Assembly: GCA_937958105.1 (NCBI GenBank)
Contig: CALFXJ010000039.1
Location: 1 to 20,962, forward strand
Reading direction: 5' to 3'
DNA from: an uncultured Cellvibrio sp.
GTDB taxonomy: Bacteria > Pseudomonadota > Gammaproteobacteria > Pseudomonadales > Cellvibrionaceae
Length of the DNA stretch: 20,962 bases
The notes beneath the pieces are model-generated. The model had not been told where the DNA came from. It saw only the letters and a program-made list of their open reading frames with translations, and ran no database searches. Shown piece after piece: positions 7,285-14,945 of this stretch. Position 1 is the first letter of the stretch; each line of letters begins with the position of its first letter. The position numbers were made by a program, and so were the translations under genes.

Positions 7285-8439
7285 CTATTTTTTTGCAGCG
7301 GGTTCGAGGCGGTAAATCTTACCGTTGCTCTCATCAGAGACCAGATACACAAAACCATCCGGTCCCTGCACCACATCACGTAAACGCTCGCCGACTTCTT
7401 TCTGCAGCAGACGCTCTTCGTGAGTGATCTTGTCACCATCCAGAACCAGCCGCGCCAGCGTCTGTCCGCGCAGCGAACTCACCAGCAGGTTACCTTTCCA
7501 CTCCGGAAACTTGTCGCCGGTGTAAAACGTCATGCCGGCAATGGCAATGGACGGCACCCACTTGTGCAGGGGCTGCTCCATACCTTCTTTGTGCGTACCA
7601 ATACCGATCTTGCCGCCGCCGTAATTTTCACCGTAGGTGATCACCGGCCAGCCGTAGTTTTTACCCGGTTCATCCAGGTTGATTTCATCGCCGCCCTGCG
7701 GGCCGTGCTCGCCGGTCCAGAGTTTGCCGGTTACCGGATGCAGCGCTGCACCCTGCACATTGCGGTGGCCGTAGGACCAGATTTCCGGCAGAGCGCCATT
7801 GGTTTTTACAAAGGGATTGTCCTCCGGCACGCTGCCATCGGGCTTGATCCGCACCACTTTTCCATGGTGGTTATCGAGGGTCTGCGCATCATCCATACGC
7901 GAATAACGGTCGCCGAGGGTGACAAACATATAGCCGTCCGGCGTGAACACAATGCGCGAACCAAAATGCGCCGTACTGTCGAACTTGGGTTGCTGGGTGA
8001 ACACGACAGTGACATCCTCCAGTGCATCGTCTTTCAGCACGCCGTACGCAACAGCAGTGCTGTTGCCTTTGCCTTCTTTGGCTGGCTCGGAAAACGAGAA
8101 GTAGATGCGTTTGCTTGTCGCAAAGTCCGGAGCCACGGTGACATCCAGCAATCCGCCCTGACCACGGGCCACGACTTCCGGCACGCCTTTCAGTGCCGGG
8201 CCTTTGGTACCGTCAGCCTGAACAATACGCATCTGACCGCCACGCTCGGTTACGATCATCTTTCCATCCGGCAGAAAATCCAGGCCCCAGGGATTTTTCA
8301 AGCCTTCGGTGACCGTCACCACGCGCAGTGGCGTTGTCTCGGTGTTTACATTGATGGTTTTACTGTGAGCCGCACCAGCCGTGAACAGCAGGCTTAGTGC
8401 GACCGCAAAAAAAGAAGGGGAGCGGGTTATGGTTTTCAT
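7285..8439 (-). CDS. PQQ-dependent sugar (aldose) dehydrogenase, periplasmic beta-propeller
   Basis: A 384-aa protein of the soluble glucose/sorbosone dehydrogenase (GSDH) family, like E. coli YliI. It is predicted to oxidise aldose sugars in the periplasm with PQQ, passing electrons to the respiratory chain. A Sec signal covers about residues 1-26 (ending GAAHS). Blade motifs are visible: NPWGLDFLPDGKMIVTERGG, GQGGLLDVTVAPDF, AHFGSRIVFTPDGYMFVTLG (the His here fits the catalytic position), YGHRNVQG and GEHGPQGGDEIN, the last typical of PQQ/calcium-binding loops. GGAG lies eight bases before the ATG. It is divergent from the thioredoxin-like gene across 145 bp. No PQQ synthesis genes are in the window. 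Confidence 0.9.
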   Translation of the reverse strand: MKTITRSPSFFAVALSLLFTAGAAHSKTINVNTETTPLRVVTVTEGLKNPWGLDFLPDGKMIVTERGGQMRIVQADGTKGPALKGVPEVVARGQGGLLDVTVAPDFATSKRIYFSFSEPAKEGKGNSTAVAYGVLKDDALEDVTVVFTQQPKFDSTAHFGSRIVFTPDGYMFVTLGDRYSRMDDAQTLDNHHGKVVRIKPDGSVPEDNPFVKTNGALPEIWSYGHRNVQGAALHPVTGKLWTGEHGPQGGDEINLDEPGKNYGWPVITYGENYGGGKIGIGTHKEGMEQPLHKWVPSIAIAGMTFYTGDKFPEWKGNLLVSSLRGQTLARLVLDGDKITHEERLLQKEVGERLRDVVQGPDGFVYLVSDESNGKIYRLEPAAKK

Positions 8440-8584
8440 TTGTCGTCTCCGGACGGGTTACCAATCATCCGGCAGGTTAACAAAGCCTCGCCAGCTGTCG
8501 CAACGATCACTGGTTTAAGAAGTGTATAGATGCACGATATGCTAGGCTCCCTTACCTCATTCATTCCATAAAAAGGAGAAACCA

Positions 8585-9130
8585 ATGGCTCGCACACCGT
8601 CTACCATGGTCGAACTGGGCAGTATTGCACCGGATTTCCGTCTGCTCGATCCGGCAACCAATCAGCAGGTCGCACGCGATGAACTGCGTAAACCAAAGGG
8701 TTTGCTGGTGATCTTCATGTGCAATCACTGTCCTTTTGTTAAACATATCCTTGATGGCCTGCGCGCGCTTGGGCAGAATTACCGCGATAGCGACATCGGC
8801 CTCGTCGCCATCAGCTCCAACGATGTTGAAAATTATCCCGAAGACGCGCCGGAAAAAATGCTGGAGCTCAATCTCGGAATTACCTACCTCTACGACGAAA
8901 CTCAGGAAGTGGCTAAAGCGTATGACGCGGCCTGCACACCAGATTTTTTCCTGTATGACGGCAACCTGAAACTCGTTTATCGCGGTCAGTTCGACGACTC
9001 GCGGCCCGGTAATGATATCGCGGTAACCGGCAGAGATTTACGCGCAGCAATGGACGCGCTGCTGGAAGGGCGGGAGATCTCCCACAACCAAACCCCGAGC
9101 CTGGGATGCAACATCAAGTGGAAGTCGTAA
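8585..9130 (+). CDS. Thioredoxin-like protein with CNHC active site (AhpC/TSA-type)
   Basis: A 181-aa cytoplasmic protein, the only gene on the plus strand. The N-terminal part has the peroxiredoxin/TlpA-like lead-in GSIAPDFRLLDP. The active-site motif FMCNHCPFVKH puts CxxC at C46/C49, and ACTPDFFLYD supplies the cis-proline loop that closes the thioredoxin fold. A further cysteine lies near the end (SLGCNIKW). This CNHCPFV subgroup is widespread and usually annotated only as thioredoxin family, so substrate and partner are unknown. AAGGAG at 8573-8578, six bases before the ATG, fixes the start. No signal peptide was seen. Confidence 0.88.
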   Translation: MARTPSTMVELGSIAPDFRLLDPATNQQVARDELRKPKGLLVIFMCNHCPFVKHILDGLRALGQNYRDSDIGLVAISSNDVENYPEDAPEKMLELNLGITYLYDETQEVAKAYDAACTPDFFLYDGNLKLVYRGQFDDSRPGNDIAVTGRDLRAAMDALLEGREISHNQTPSLGCNIKWKS

Positions 9131-9138
9131 TGACAACC

Positions 9139-9158
9139 GGCGCTAGTCAGCTAGCGCC
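9139..9158. terminator. Hairpin shared by two convergent genes
   Basis: GGCGCTAG (9139-9146), loop TCAG, and CTAGCGCC (9151-9158) form a perfect 8-bp stem between the plus-strand thioredoxin-like gene and the minus-strand SnoaL-like gene, whose last codons and stop lie inside it. Neither side has a strong T-run, so its efficiency as a bidirectional terminator is uncertain. Confidence 0.5.
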
Positions 9159-9616
9159 ATCACTTCATCAAAGGCATGCAGATCAAGAACGGCAGTCACA
9201 TGATCCACGCGGCCGCCGCGTATCGTAAAGAACCACGCGTAGCTGTTTTTATAGGGTTGTTCGTTGATAAGCGTGGCAGTCGCATCAAATAAAATGATGA
9301 CTGTCTCTCCGTCCTGATAAATATGGTTAACGCTGGGCACCAGCGGTGTCTTCAATCGAGCGGAAAAAGGTTTAATTACTTTTTCAATCAATTCGTCGCG
9401 CGTGTAAGTGCCAGCGGAGGACGTAGGCCCGGCAATTGTCCAGGTGGCATTCTGTGCTAACAGATCAAAGGGCGACCCCTGGCCTTGCCGCCAGGCTTCA
9501 AATGCATCGGCTACCAGAGTACGGTTACCTACCGTCTCTCCAGTATCCGCGTTCAACAAAGTCGCAAAAAATAAAAAACTCAAACCCGCAACAACCACCA
9601 ACTTCTTCAGCAACAT
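9143..9616 (-). CDS. Secreted NTF2/SnoaL-like protein
   Basis: A 157-aa protein with an N-terminal signal peptide (MLLKKLVVVAGLSFLFFATL, cut near ADTG) and one NTF2-like domain of the SnoaL/ketosteroid-isomerase type. LVADAFEAWRQGQGSPFDLL forms the first helix region, NATWTIAGPTSSAGTYTRDE the opening of the barrel, and FTIRGGRVDHVTAVLDLHAF the typical last strand and tail. Such domains bind small hydrophobic molecules or are enzymes, and no specific function can be read. The GTG at 9622 touches the Shine-Dalgarno site, while GGGAGG lies seven bases before the ATG at 9616, so I take the latter as start. It converges on the thioredoxin-like gene with a shared hairpin. Confidence 0.78.
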   Translation of the reverse strand: MLLKKLVVVAGLSFLFFATLLNADTGETVGNRTLVADAFEAWRQGQGSPFDLLAQNATWTIAGPTSSAGTYTRDELIEKVIKPFSARLKTPLVPSVNHIYQDGETVIILFDATATLINEQPYKNSYAWFFTIRGGRVDHVTAVLDLHAFDEVMALAD

Positions 9617-9741
9617 CGTCACACCTCCCGGGTCATCAGTTACATGTCATCGCTGTCAGCGAATAAGTATGTCAACCCTGATCCCCCCGGCGGATATCCA
9701 TACCTCCACAATCCTTGCCCGATCCTACAAAACCAAACTCC

Positions 9742-9896
9742 GTAGGTCGGATTAGCGAAGCGTAATCCGACAATCCTCCAGCAATCTAACCCCCCTTCAT
9801 CCAGATCTCCACAGGGTAGGTCGGATTAGCGAAGCGTAATCCGACATGCTCTCTGATGTTGGGTTTGTCGGATTACGCTGCGCTAATCCGACCTAC
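9742..9896. repeat. REP/BIME-like cluster C, intact copies
   Basis: Three intact copies of the GTAG palindrome: 9742-9772 and 9816-9846 with GTAG on the left, then 9866-9896 with GTAG on the right. The first two have GAAGC in the centre where other copies have GCAGC. The two orientations make a BIME-like array. Together with the tandem units that follow, they fill most of the 393 bp between the SnoaL-like and PPOX-family genes. No gene is credible here, and 9617-9741 shows nothing else recognisable. Confidence 0.85.
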
Positions 9897-9995
9897 AGAT
9901 CCAGACTACGCTGCGCTAATCCGACCTACAGATCCAGACTACGCTGCGCTAATCCGACCTACGGATCCAGACTACGCGGCGCTAATCCGACCTAC
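9897..9995. repeat. Three exact-length 33-bp tandem units derived from half a REP
   Basis: Units 9897-9929 and 9930-9962 are identical, and 9963-9995 differs at two positions by hand count. Each keeps the right arm CTAATCCGACCTAC and core of the palindrome, but the left arm is replaced by GATCCAGACTACG, so the hairpin can no longer pair over its full length. The array directly abuts intact copy 9866-9896 and ends 14 bp before the stop of the PPOX-family gene. Confidence 0.85.
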
Positions 9996-10009
9996 GGGTC
10001 TGGCTTGCG

Positions 10010-10546
10010 CTAGACTCTGACTTTCCCTTCCACAGAATCATCCAGCGTTTTGCCTGTCAGTGCGCCCATCACCATCTTAATTCCGGCCACCGCGAAGCCG
10101 TGTTTGGTATCCCAATAATGACCTTCGGTTGGCGTGACCTTAATGACAGAAATCCGTGGATCATTTTCGCCTTCGGTAAACCAGGTTTTAAACACGGGTT
10201 GCCAAAGTTCCTTGATTTTCTGTTCATCGCGGGAGGCCGTCGCTACGCCTTTCAATACCAGAAAATCGGAATGTGCTGATCCTTGGAAATACAAGGTCAC
10301 GTGTGGGTCGAGTGCAATTTCCTTATCTTTATGGCTGTCATTCGCGCTCAGAAACCACAGGTTTCCTTCATCATCCACCTCCTGCGCACCCATGGGGCGT
10401 GCGCCGATGGAGCCGGCCACTTGAGCAGCGGTGGTAAAAAAGCAACTCTCCGCTTTTTTAACAATGTGGCGAATCTTTTCAACAGCCGCTGCGCCGTTTA
10501 AATCTTCGTGATTGTGTTCCGGTTGTTTCTCGTTGATGGAATTCAT
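10010..10546 (-). CDS. PPOX-family flavin-binding protein (general stress protein 26-like)
   Basis: A 178-aa protein of the pyridoxamine-phosphate-oxidase-like split-barrel superfamily, the group annotated as general stress protein 26. Visible family features are GARPMGAQEVDDEGNLWFLS (core strands that hold the flavin phosphate), a DPHVTLYFQG stretch and LVLKGVATASRD. It probably binds FMN or FAD as a dimer, but its substrate is unknown. It is cytoplasmic, with no signal. I take ATG 10546, which has GAGG five bases upstream. Two in-frame Met codons further up lack a site. It stands alone between cluster C and an esterase operon that terminates ahead of it. Confidence 0.82.
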   Translation of the reverse strand: MNSINEKQPEHNHEDLNGAAAVEKIRHIVKKAESCFFTTAAQVAGSIGARPMGAQEVDDEGNLWFLSANDSHKDKEIALDPHVTLYFQGSAHSDFLVLKGVATASRDEQKIKELWQPVFKTWFTEGENDPRISVIKVTPTEGHYWDTKHGFAVAGIKMVMGALTGKTLDDSVEGKVRV

Positions 10547-10703
10547 AGTCACCTCGCTCAACATGCTGTCGGACGGTCGCATCGCAACCTGTGTATGACC
10601 ACCCTATAACAAGTCTTAATGGCGAACCGTGTGGTAAATAACTCAGGGGCGGTAACTGGCGAAGCGCAGGAACATCCAGGCGGACGAGGCGGGGCTGATA
10701 AAC

Positions 10704-10732
10704 AAAAAAGCCGGAGCGTTAACTCCGGCTTT
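10704..10732 (-). terminator. Rho-independent terminator of the esterase/hydrolase operon
   Basis: On the minus strand, AAAGCCGGAG, loop TTAACG, CTCCGGCTTT forms a 10-bp perfect stem (10732-10707) continuing into a TTTTTT run (ending at 10704). It begins 10 bp downstream of the alpha/beta hydrolase stop. This is the clearest intrinsic terminator in the window. Confidence 0.92.
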
Positions 10733-10741
10733 CGCGATCAA

Positions 10742-11638
10742 TCAGGGCATATTCTTTTTATCAACTGTCCAGCCCGGCCACTTGGACAATCCCGGCGGAT
10801 TACCGGTAAATAATTTGCCGGCTTTTTTATCGCCTTTCAGCTGCCAGTCAAACCAGGCTGTGGCGACTTTGGCGTAATCACCACCAAAGGGCTGAGCATA
10901 GGTGCCGCCGTGGCCAACATCGATGTTACCGACAAACACCGGGACGTGATTGATCTGCTCAACATCGTTCATACCATTGTTGTACGCGATATCGGAAGGT
11001 CCGCCGAGCAGGTACAGCGTTGGTGTGTGGATTTTCTTCAACTGAGTTTTGTCCAGCTGCGGCATCATGGGCATGGCGCTGCCGCGAATCGGATCGTTGA
11101 AGATACCGCTGTTGCACACAACCAGTGACGTAATGCGTGGATCACCGGCCACTTCCAATGCCTGCAGACCACCGCACGACATACCGGCTACCGCAATATT
11201 CCCCGTGTCAATGCGATTAAAGTAATCGCTCGTTTTATCCTTGTTCTGGGCGATGGCCCAATCGATTGCCTCCAGCAGTTTTGCCGACGTGGAACGCTCG
11301 GTGACCTGATCGCCGCTGGCCTTGGGCATGGTGCCGATCGCAATCACCAGATAACCGTGGGACGCCACTTCATTCAAAAAATTTACGTGCTCCCAGGGTG
11401 AGTCGTAACAGGCACCGTTGCCCCACACAATCAAGGGCAGCGCTTTTCTGCCTTTGAATTTTTTCATATCCGCAGGCCGGAACAGCGTGTGAGTCGGCAG
11501 CGAAGCCTCGGTCATCATCACCGCCGAATACTTGCCGGTGCCGCCATCCTCAATCACGCGGGAGGTTACTTCATCTGACCACGCCGGAAATGCCACAGCC
11601 AAACCGAACAACAATAAACCTAACGTTATTTTTTTCAT
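10742..11638 (-). CDS. Secreted alpha/beta hydrolase
   Basis: A 298-aa protein with a Sec signal (about residues 1-21, ending PAWS) and an alpha/beta-hydrolase fold. The nucleophile elbow is AGMSCGG with S154, a GxSxG motif with an unusual Cys after the Ser. The acid is probably D216 in LLGGPSDIAY, and the histidine H243 in VGHGGTY. LPLIVWGNGACYDSPW supplies the strand and oxyanion-hole loop. It resembles the dienelactone-hydrolase/cutinase-like group, and substrate is unknown. AAGGAA lies eight bases before the ATG. It is 27 bp downstream of the carboxylesterase gene and followed at once by a strong terminator, so the two form a two-gene operon of exported ester hydrolases. Confidence 0.85.
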   Translation of the reverse strand: MKKITLGLLLFGLAVAFPAWSDEVTSRVIEDGGTGKYSAVMMTEASLPTHTLFRPADMKKFKGRKALPLIVWGNGACYDSPWEHVNFLNEVASHGYLVIAIGTMPKASGDQVTERSTSAKLLEAIDWAIAQNKDKTSDYFNRIDTGNIAVAGMSCGGLQALEVAGDPRITSLVVCNSGIFNDPIRGSAMPMMPQLDKTQLKKIHTPTLYLLGGPSDIAYNNGMNDVEQINHVPVFVGNIDVGHGGTYAQPFGGDYAKVATAWFDWQLKGDKKAGKLFTGNPPGLSKWPGWTVDKKNMP

Positions 11639-11665
11639 CTGAATGTTTCCTTAAACCTGGTGGAC

Positions 11666-13240
11666 TCAGCGCATTGACATGATCAACTGCATCAGCGCCC
11701 GGTCGTGATGGTTAACAACATGTGGAGTGGTATCAAAGATCATGGTCTCGCCATTTTCCGGTGAGTAAGCCCGCCAGTCCGGCAGGAGGCCCGCAACATT
11801 TGGATTGCCGCTCCGTGCAAAATTGATCCAGGCTGAACTCATGATCTCAGCCACCTGATGCGCTTCCGGTGTGGTGCCGGTCCAGTGTTTGCCCAGCTCA
11901 ATATTTTTAAATGCCAGCGGAATATCAAGCCCGTGAAATGAGCCTTTGGTATTGTCTTCTACCGGGCTTTTCCAGGTGAGCAGATAGGTGTAAACCGGTG
12001 CGTTGGACGTAACCGACCAGGCATCCGCCGTCACGATCGTATTGGGGCGGAACAGCGTGTCTATGGAAAGCAGATCCTGCGGTGAGTGATCCGGATAAGC
12101 TTGCGCAAACAGCTGGATATAATCATCCGTTTTATCGCTATAGGATTTGACCAGACGTTCGCGCGCTTCGGTCAGGGTCAGTTGTTTTTCGTCGTAGGCG
12201 GGCTTAACCAGTTCGTTCAGCGTTGAACCAATCAACAGTGGAATATCGTTCGACAGGTCAGCAAAGCCCGGCGTAAACGGCTGTTGCAATAAATTCACTC
12301 CATCCGGCACCGGCCCGAACCCCGACATGGTAGTCGAGCCGGGCACGCGCAGGCCGACGGTTCTCTCAAGCGCTTTATTGCCCGCTGCAACCAGTTCTTT
12401 ATAAGGCATGGTGTGAAGCCTGCTCAGGTCGTCACCGGTCAGACCCAGCACATCCACCAGTGCCTCACCGACGCTGGTCGACTTTTCTTTGGTCATCACA
12501 TTAACCAGCGCGCCGCTCTGAATGATGGCTTTATGAAACAAACCCTGCGCTGCCGGCATGGACAGCAGTGTGCCCACCTTGCCGCCGCCACCGGACTCAC
12601 CGAAGATGGTGACATTGTCTGGATCGCCACCAAACTTCTGAATATTTTTATTCACCCATTGCAGTGCTGCGACGACGTCCAGCATGCCGACGTTGGCAGA
12701 ATCTGCATACTCATCGCCGAAGCTCGACAAATCCAGAAAGCCGAGAATATTAAGACGATGGTTAACCGACACCAGCACCACATCGCCTTTCTCCGCGAGC
12801 ATCTTGCCATCAGTAATCGGATCATCGCTCGCACCGACACTGAAACCGCCGCCGTGAAGCCAGAACATCACCGGCCTTTTCCTGCCGTCATTCACGCCCT
12901 GCGTCCACACATTCACAGTAAACAGTTTGTGTTCATCCATGACGTCCTCGGGCGACCAGCTGTTGACCTGCATGGCGATAGGGCCAAAGGCCGTATGCTC
13001 ACGCACACCCTCCCAGGCATCCGGCGCCTGCGGCGGCATAAACCGCTCTGCCTGCGCATAAGGGATACCCTTAAAACTGAGCACGCCGTCCTCAACACTG
13101 CCGGAGACAGCACCATAAGTTGTCTCAACAACCGGCTTCTGATTCTGAACAGGCGCAGAGCTGCACCCCGTGAGATAAAGACCTGCAAGCAGGCCTGCAA
13201 CAGATAAAAAACCAGCAGTAACGCGTATGGATTTTTTCAT
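11666..13240 (-). CDS. Type-B carboxylesterase lipoprotein
   Basis: A 524-aa carboxylesterase of the cholinesterase-like type-B family. The N-terminus is a lipoprotein signal with lipobox LTGC (C26), so it should be membrane-anchored and periplasmic or surface-exposed. Family signatures: GVLSFKGIPYAQ, the oxyanion-hole HGGGF (129-133), FGESGGGGK with nucleophile S216, E343 in GSTLNEL as acid, and H436 in SFHGLDIPLAF as base. It hydrolyses carboxylic esters, with natural substrate unknown. There is no evident Shine-Dalgarno before the ATG (TGTGCTCCT precedes it), unlike its neighbours. It is the first gene of a pair with the alpha/beta hydrolase. Confidence 0.9.
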   Translation of the reverse strand: MKKSIRVTAGFLSVAGLLAGLYLTGCSSAPVQNQKPVVETTYGAVSGSVEDGVLSFKGIPYAQAERFMPPQAPDAWEGVREHTAFGPIAMQVNSWSPEDVMDEHKLFTVNVWTQGVNDGRKRPVMFWLHGGGFSVGASDDPITDGKMLAEKGDVVLVSVNHRLNILGFLDLSSFGDEYADSANVGMLDVVAALQWVNKNIQKFGGDPDNVTIFGESGGGGKVGTLLSMPAAQGLFHKAIIQSGALVNVMTKEKSTSVGEALVDVLGLTGDDLSRLHTMPYKELVAAGNKALERTVGLRVPGSTTMSGFGPVPDGVNLLQQPFTPGFADLSNDIPLLIGSTLNELVKPAYDEKQLTLTEARERLVKSYSDKTDDYIQLFAQAYPDHSPQDLLSIDTLFRPNTIVTADAWSVTSNAPVYTYLLTWKSPVEDNTKGSFHGLDIPLAFKNIELGKHWTGTTPEAHQVAEIMSSAWINFARSGNPNVAGLLPDWRAYSPENGETMIFDTTPHVVNHHDRALMQLIMSMR

Positions 13241-13325
13241 AGGAGCACACTTTTACTATTTTTATAATCGTGGAATAAGGCGGGATCAAATGCTTATCGA
13301 GATCGCACACCCGCCTTGATGAACA

Positions 13326-13356
13326 GAAACAGCCATCTGCCGAAGATGGCTGTTTC
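13326..13356. terminator. 13-bp perfect hairpin downstream of the VOC-family gene
   Basis: GAAACAGCCATCT (13326-13338), a 5-nt loop and AGATGGCTGTTTC (13344-13356) form a perfect stem. On the minus strand it follows the VOC gene stop by 95 bp and is trailed by a partly T-rich TGTTCATC, so it likely ends that transcript before the esterase promoter region. The remaining sequence 13241-13325 presumably carries the esterase promoter. Confidence 0.6.
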
Positions 13357-13451
13357 GAACCTGCCTGCCGTAATGTGACCAAGACAGCGGGGATGTGCAA
13401 TGCGCTTTTACTTTTCTTAACGGGATAAGCTGATTAATGCGCCTGCACTGC

Positions 13452-13937
13452 TCATCCGCGAACCGCTGCCTCAATGGTGGCAATATCGATTTTCTTCATG
13501 GTCATCATCGCATCAAACGCGCGTTTGGCCGCAGCGCGATCCGGACTGGTATAGGCCTTGGTCAGGGCGACCAGAGTAATCTGCCAGGAGATGCCCCATC
13601 TGTCCTTGCACCAGCCGCACTCGCTCTCCTGCCCGCCATTACCAACAATCGCATTCCAGTAACGGTCCGTCTCCGCCTGATCCTGCGTGGCAATCTGAAA
13701 CGAAAAAGCTTCGCTGTGCTTAAAGACCGGGCCACCGTTAAGACCCCGACACGGAATGCCCAGCACGGTAAATTCAACGGTCAACACATCCCCCTCTTTG
13801 CCCGACGGATACTCCCCCGGCGCCCGGTGTACTGCTTTAACTTCCGAATCGGGAAATGTCTCTGCATAAAACCGCGCCGCCGCTTCGGCGTCATTGTCGA
13901 ACCAGAGGCAGATAGTATTTTTGGCAATGTTTGTCAT
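13452..13937 (-). CDS. VOC-superfamily protein, PhnB/3-demethylubiquinone-methyltransferase-like
   Basis: A 161-aa protein of the glyoxalase/VOC superfamily, in the PhnB-like subfamily often mislabelled 3-demethylubiquinone-9 3-methyltransferase. Motifs: CLWFDNDAEAAARFYAETFPDS at the N-terminus, VEFTVLGIPCRGLNGGP, and a C-terminal CGWCKDRWGISWQI block. The SPDRAAAKRAFDAMMTMKKI tail is diagnostic of this subfamily. It has no transmembrane segment, and catalytic activity is unproven for most members. I chose ATG 13937, since GGAG lies eight bases upstream and family proteins begin at MTNIAKNTIC-like sequence. The upstream in-frame start adds 13 unlike residues. Confidence 0.85.
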   Translation of the reverse strand: MTNIAKNTICLWFDNDAEAAARFYAETFPDSEVKAVHRAPGEYPSGKEGDVLTVEFTVLGIPCRGLNGGPVFKHSEAFSFQIATQDQAETDRYWNAIVGNGGQESECGWCKDRWGISWQITLVALTKAYTSPDRAAAKRAFDAMMTMKKIDIATIEAAVRG

Positions 13938-14063
13938 GTGAATCGCTCCGTTAAAGTGTATTGAGTGGGTTAACAATGTCTAGTCGAACGGCGAGCGAGG
14001 TAATCGACATCAATGGGTGGGATTTTACGATTGAGGGCTTAGGTGACGGGTTTTCATAAACAA

Positions 14064-14102
14064 GAACAATGGTCGAAAGGATTTCGCTTCCGACCGTTGT
14101 TC
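14064..14102 (-). terminator. Terminator of the NYN/OST-HTH gene
   Basis: Arms GAACAATGGTCG (14064-14075) and CGACCGTTGTTC (14091-14102) pair over 12 bp with one wobble. Read on the minus strand the hairpin is followed by TTGTTT. It begins about 24 bp after the NYN gene stop. Confidence 0.7.
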
Positions 14103-14125
14103 ATATTCTCTGGGGCTCGGCAGAC

Positions 14126-14854
14126 TCACTTACGATTATCTTTAATGTACATCGCCTTGCCATCCTTGCGCATCTCTATGTGAAACAGTTCGCTTGCTCG
14201 AACCAGATCACCGAGTTTCTTATAACCATAGTTGATTGACGAAAACGAGCTGTTGTTGGAGATATAACTTCCAACTCTGCCCATAAAAGACCAGCCGTCG
14301 TCTTCAGATGTCTGCTCTGCCGCTGTCCTCAGCAATTTGACCAGAGCGGTATCCTGCCGCAGCTCGTTCTTGGTTCTCTTGTTCGGTTGTACGGGAGCAT
14401 CCTCTTTTTCTTCCTGCTCCGGAGCAAGGTTCTCGGTGTAAATAAACAGGGAGCAGGAATCAACAAATGGCTGGGGCGTTTTCTTTTCGCCGAATCCATA
14501 AACCAGAAAGCCGCTCTCAAGAATCCGTAACACCAGTGGTGTAAAGTCGCTGTCGCTTGTCATCAAGGCAAAGGCATCTACCGTCTTGCTATGGAGTAAA
14601 TCCATCGCATCAATAATCATTGCAGAATCGGTGGCATTCTTTCCTTTCGTGTAGGCGAACTGCTGCATCGGTCTGATAGCGTTAGGGTGAAGCTTGGTGA
14701 TCCAGCCAGACAAGGAAGGGCTGTTCCAGTCACCATGCGCATGCCTGACGTTGACCATGCCGTACTTGGCAAGCTCCTGCAATACACCTTCGATGGAGTT
14801 GTGGCTGACGTTATCGCAGTCGATAAGAAGGGCGATTTTTTTATGCTCCGGCAT
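14126..14854 (-). CDS. NYN-domain (LabA/DUF88) putative RNase with C-terminal OST-HTH/LOTUS domain
   Basis: A 242-aa protein with two domains. Residues about 5-140 form a PIN-like NYN domain: ALLIDCDNV carries D12/D14, GKNATDSAMIIDAMDLL carries D76, and LMTSDSDFTPLV carries D101/D103, together the acidic metal site of these nucleases. A charged, Q/E-rich linker (about 143-165) leads to an OST-HTH/LOTUS-type domain (about 165-240; GSYISNNSSFSSINYGYKKL, then LGDLVRA), which in relatives binds RNA. It is inferred to be an RNA nuclease or RNA-binding protein whose target is unknown. AAGGAG lies six bases before the ATG. It lies 91 bp after the DUF1810 gene, possibly co-transcribed, and ends at its own terminator. 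Confidence 0.85.
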   Translation of the reverse strand: MPEHKKIALLIDCDNVSHNSIEGVLQELAKYGMVNVRHAHGDWNSPSLSGWITKLHPNAIRPMQQFAYTKGKNATDSAMIIDAMDLLHSKTVDAFALMTSDSDFTPLVLRILESGFLVYGFGEKKTPQPFVDSCSLFIYTENLAPEQEEKEDAPVQPNKRTKNELRQDTALVKLLRTAAEQTSEDDGWSFMGRVGSYISNNSSFSSINYGYKKLGDLVRASELFHIEMRKDGKAMYIKDNRK

Positions 14855-14945
14855 TGGAACTCCTTTTGTTGGTTCAGATAAATCCTATTGTAGGTCACAT
14901 GTGGGTATTGTGCCGGATGTCTATGAAACGATACACCAGAACCTT

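Noticed and set aside
7420..8397. 325-aa plus-strand ORF
   Set aside because: Antisense to the signal-peptide-bearing sugar dehydrogenase with full motifs; no ribosome-binding site.
1..10000. The repeat clusters as a CRISPR array
   Set aside because: Copies are in both orientations with spacers of irregular length, some of which are themselves repeated, and no cas gene is present.
12413..13207. 264-aa plus-strand ORF
   Set aside because: Antisense to the carboxylesterase with intact catalytic triad.
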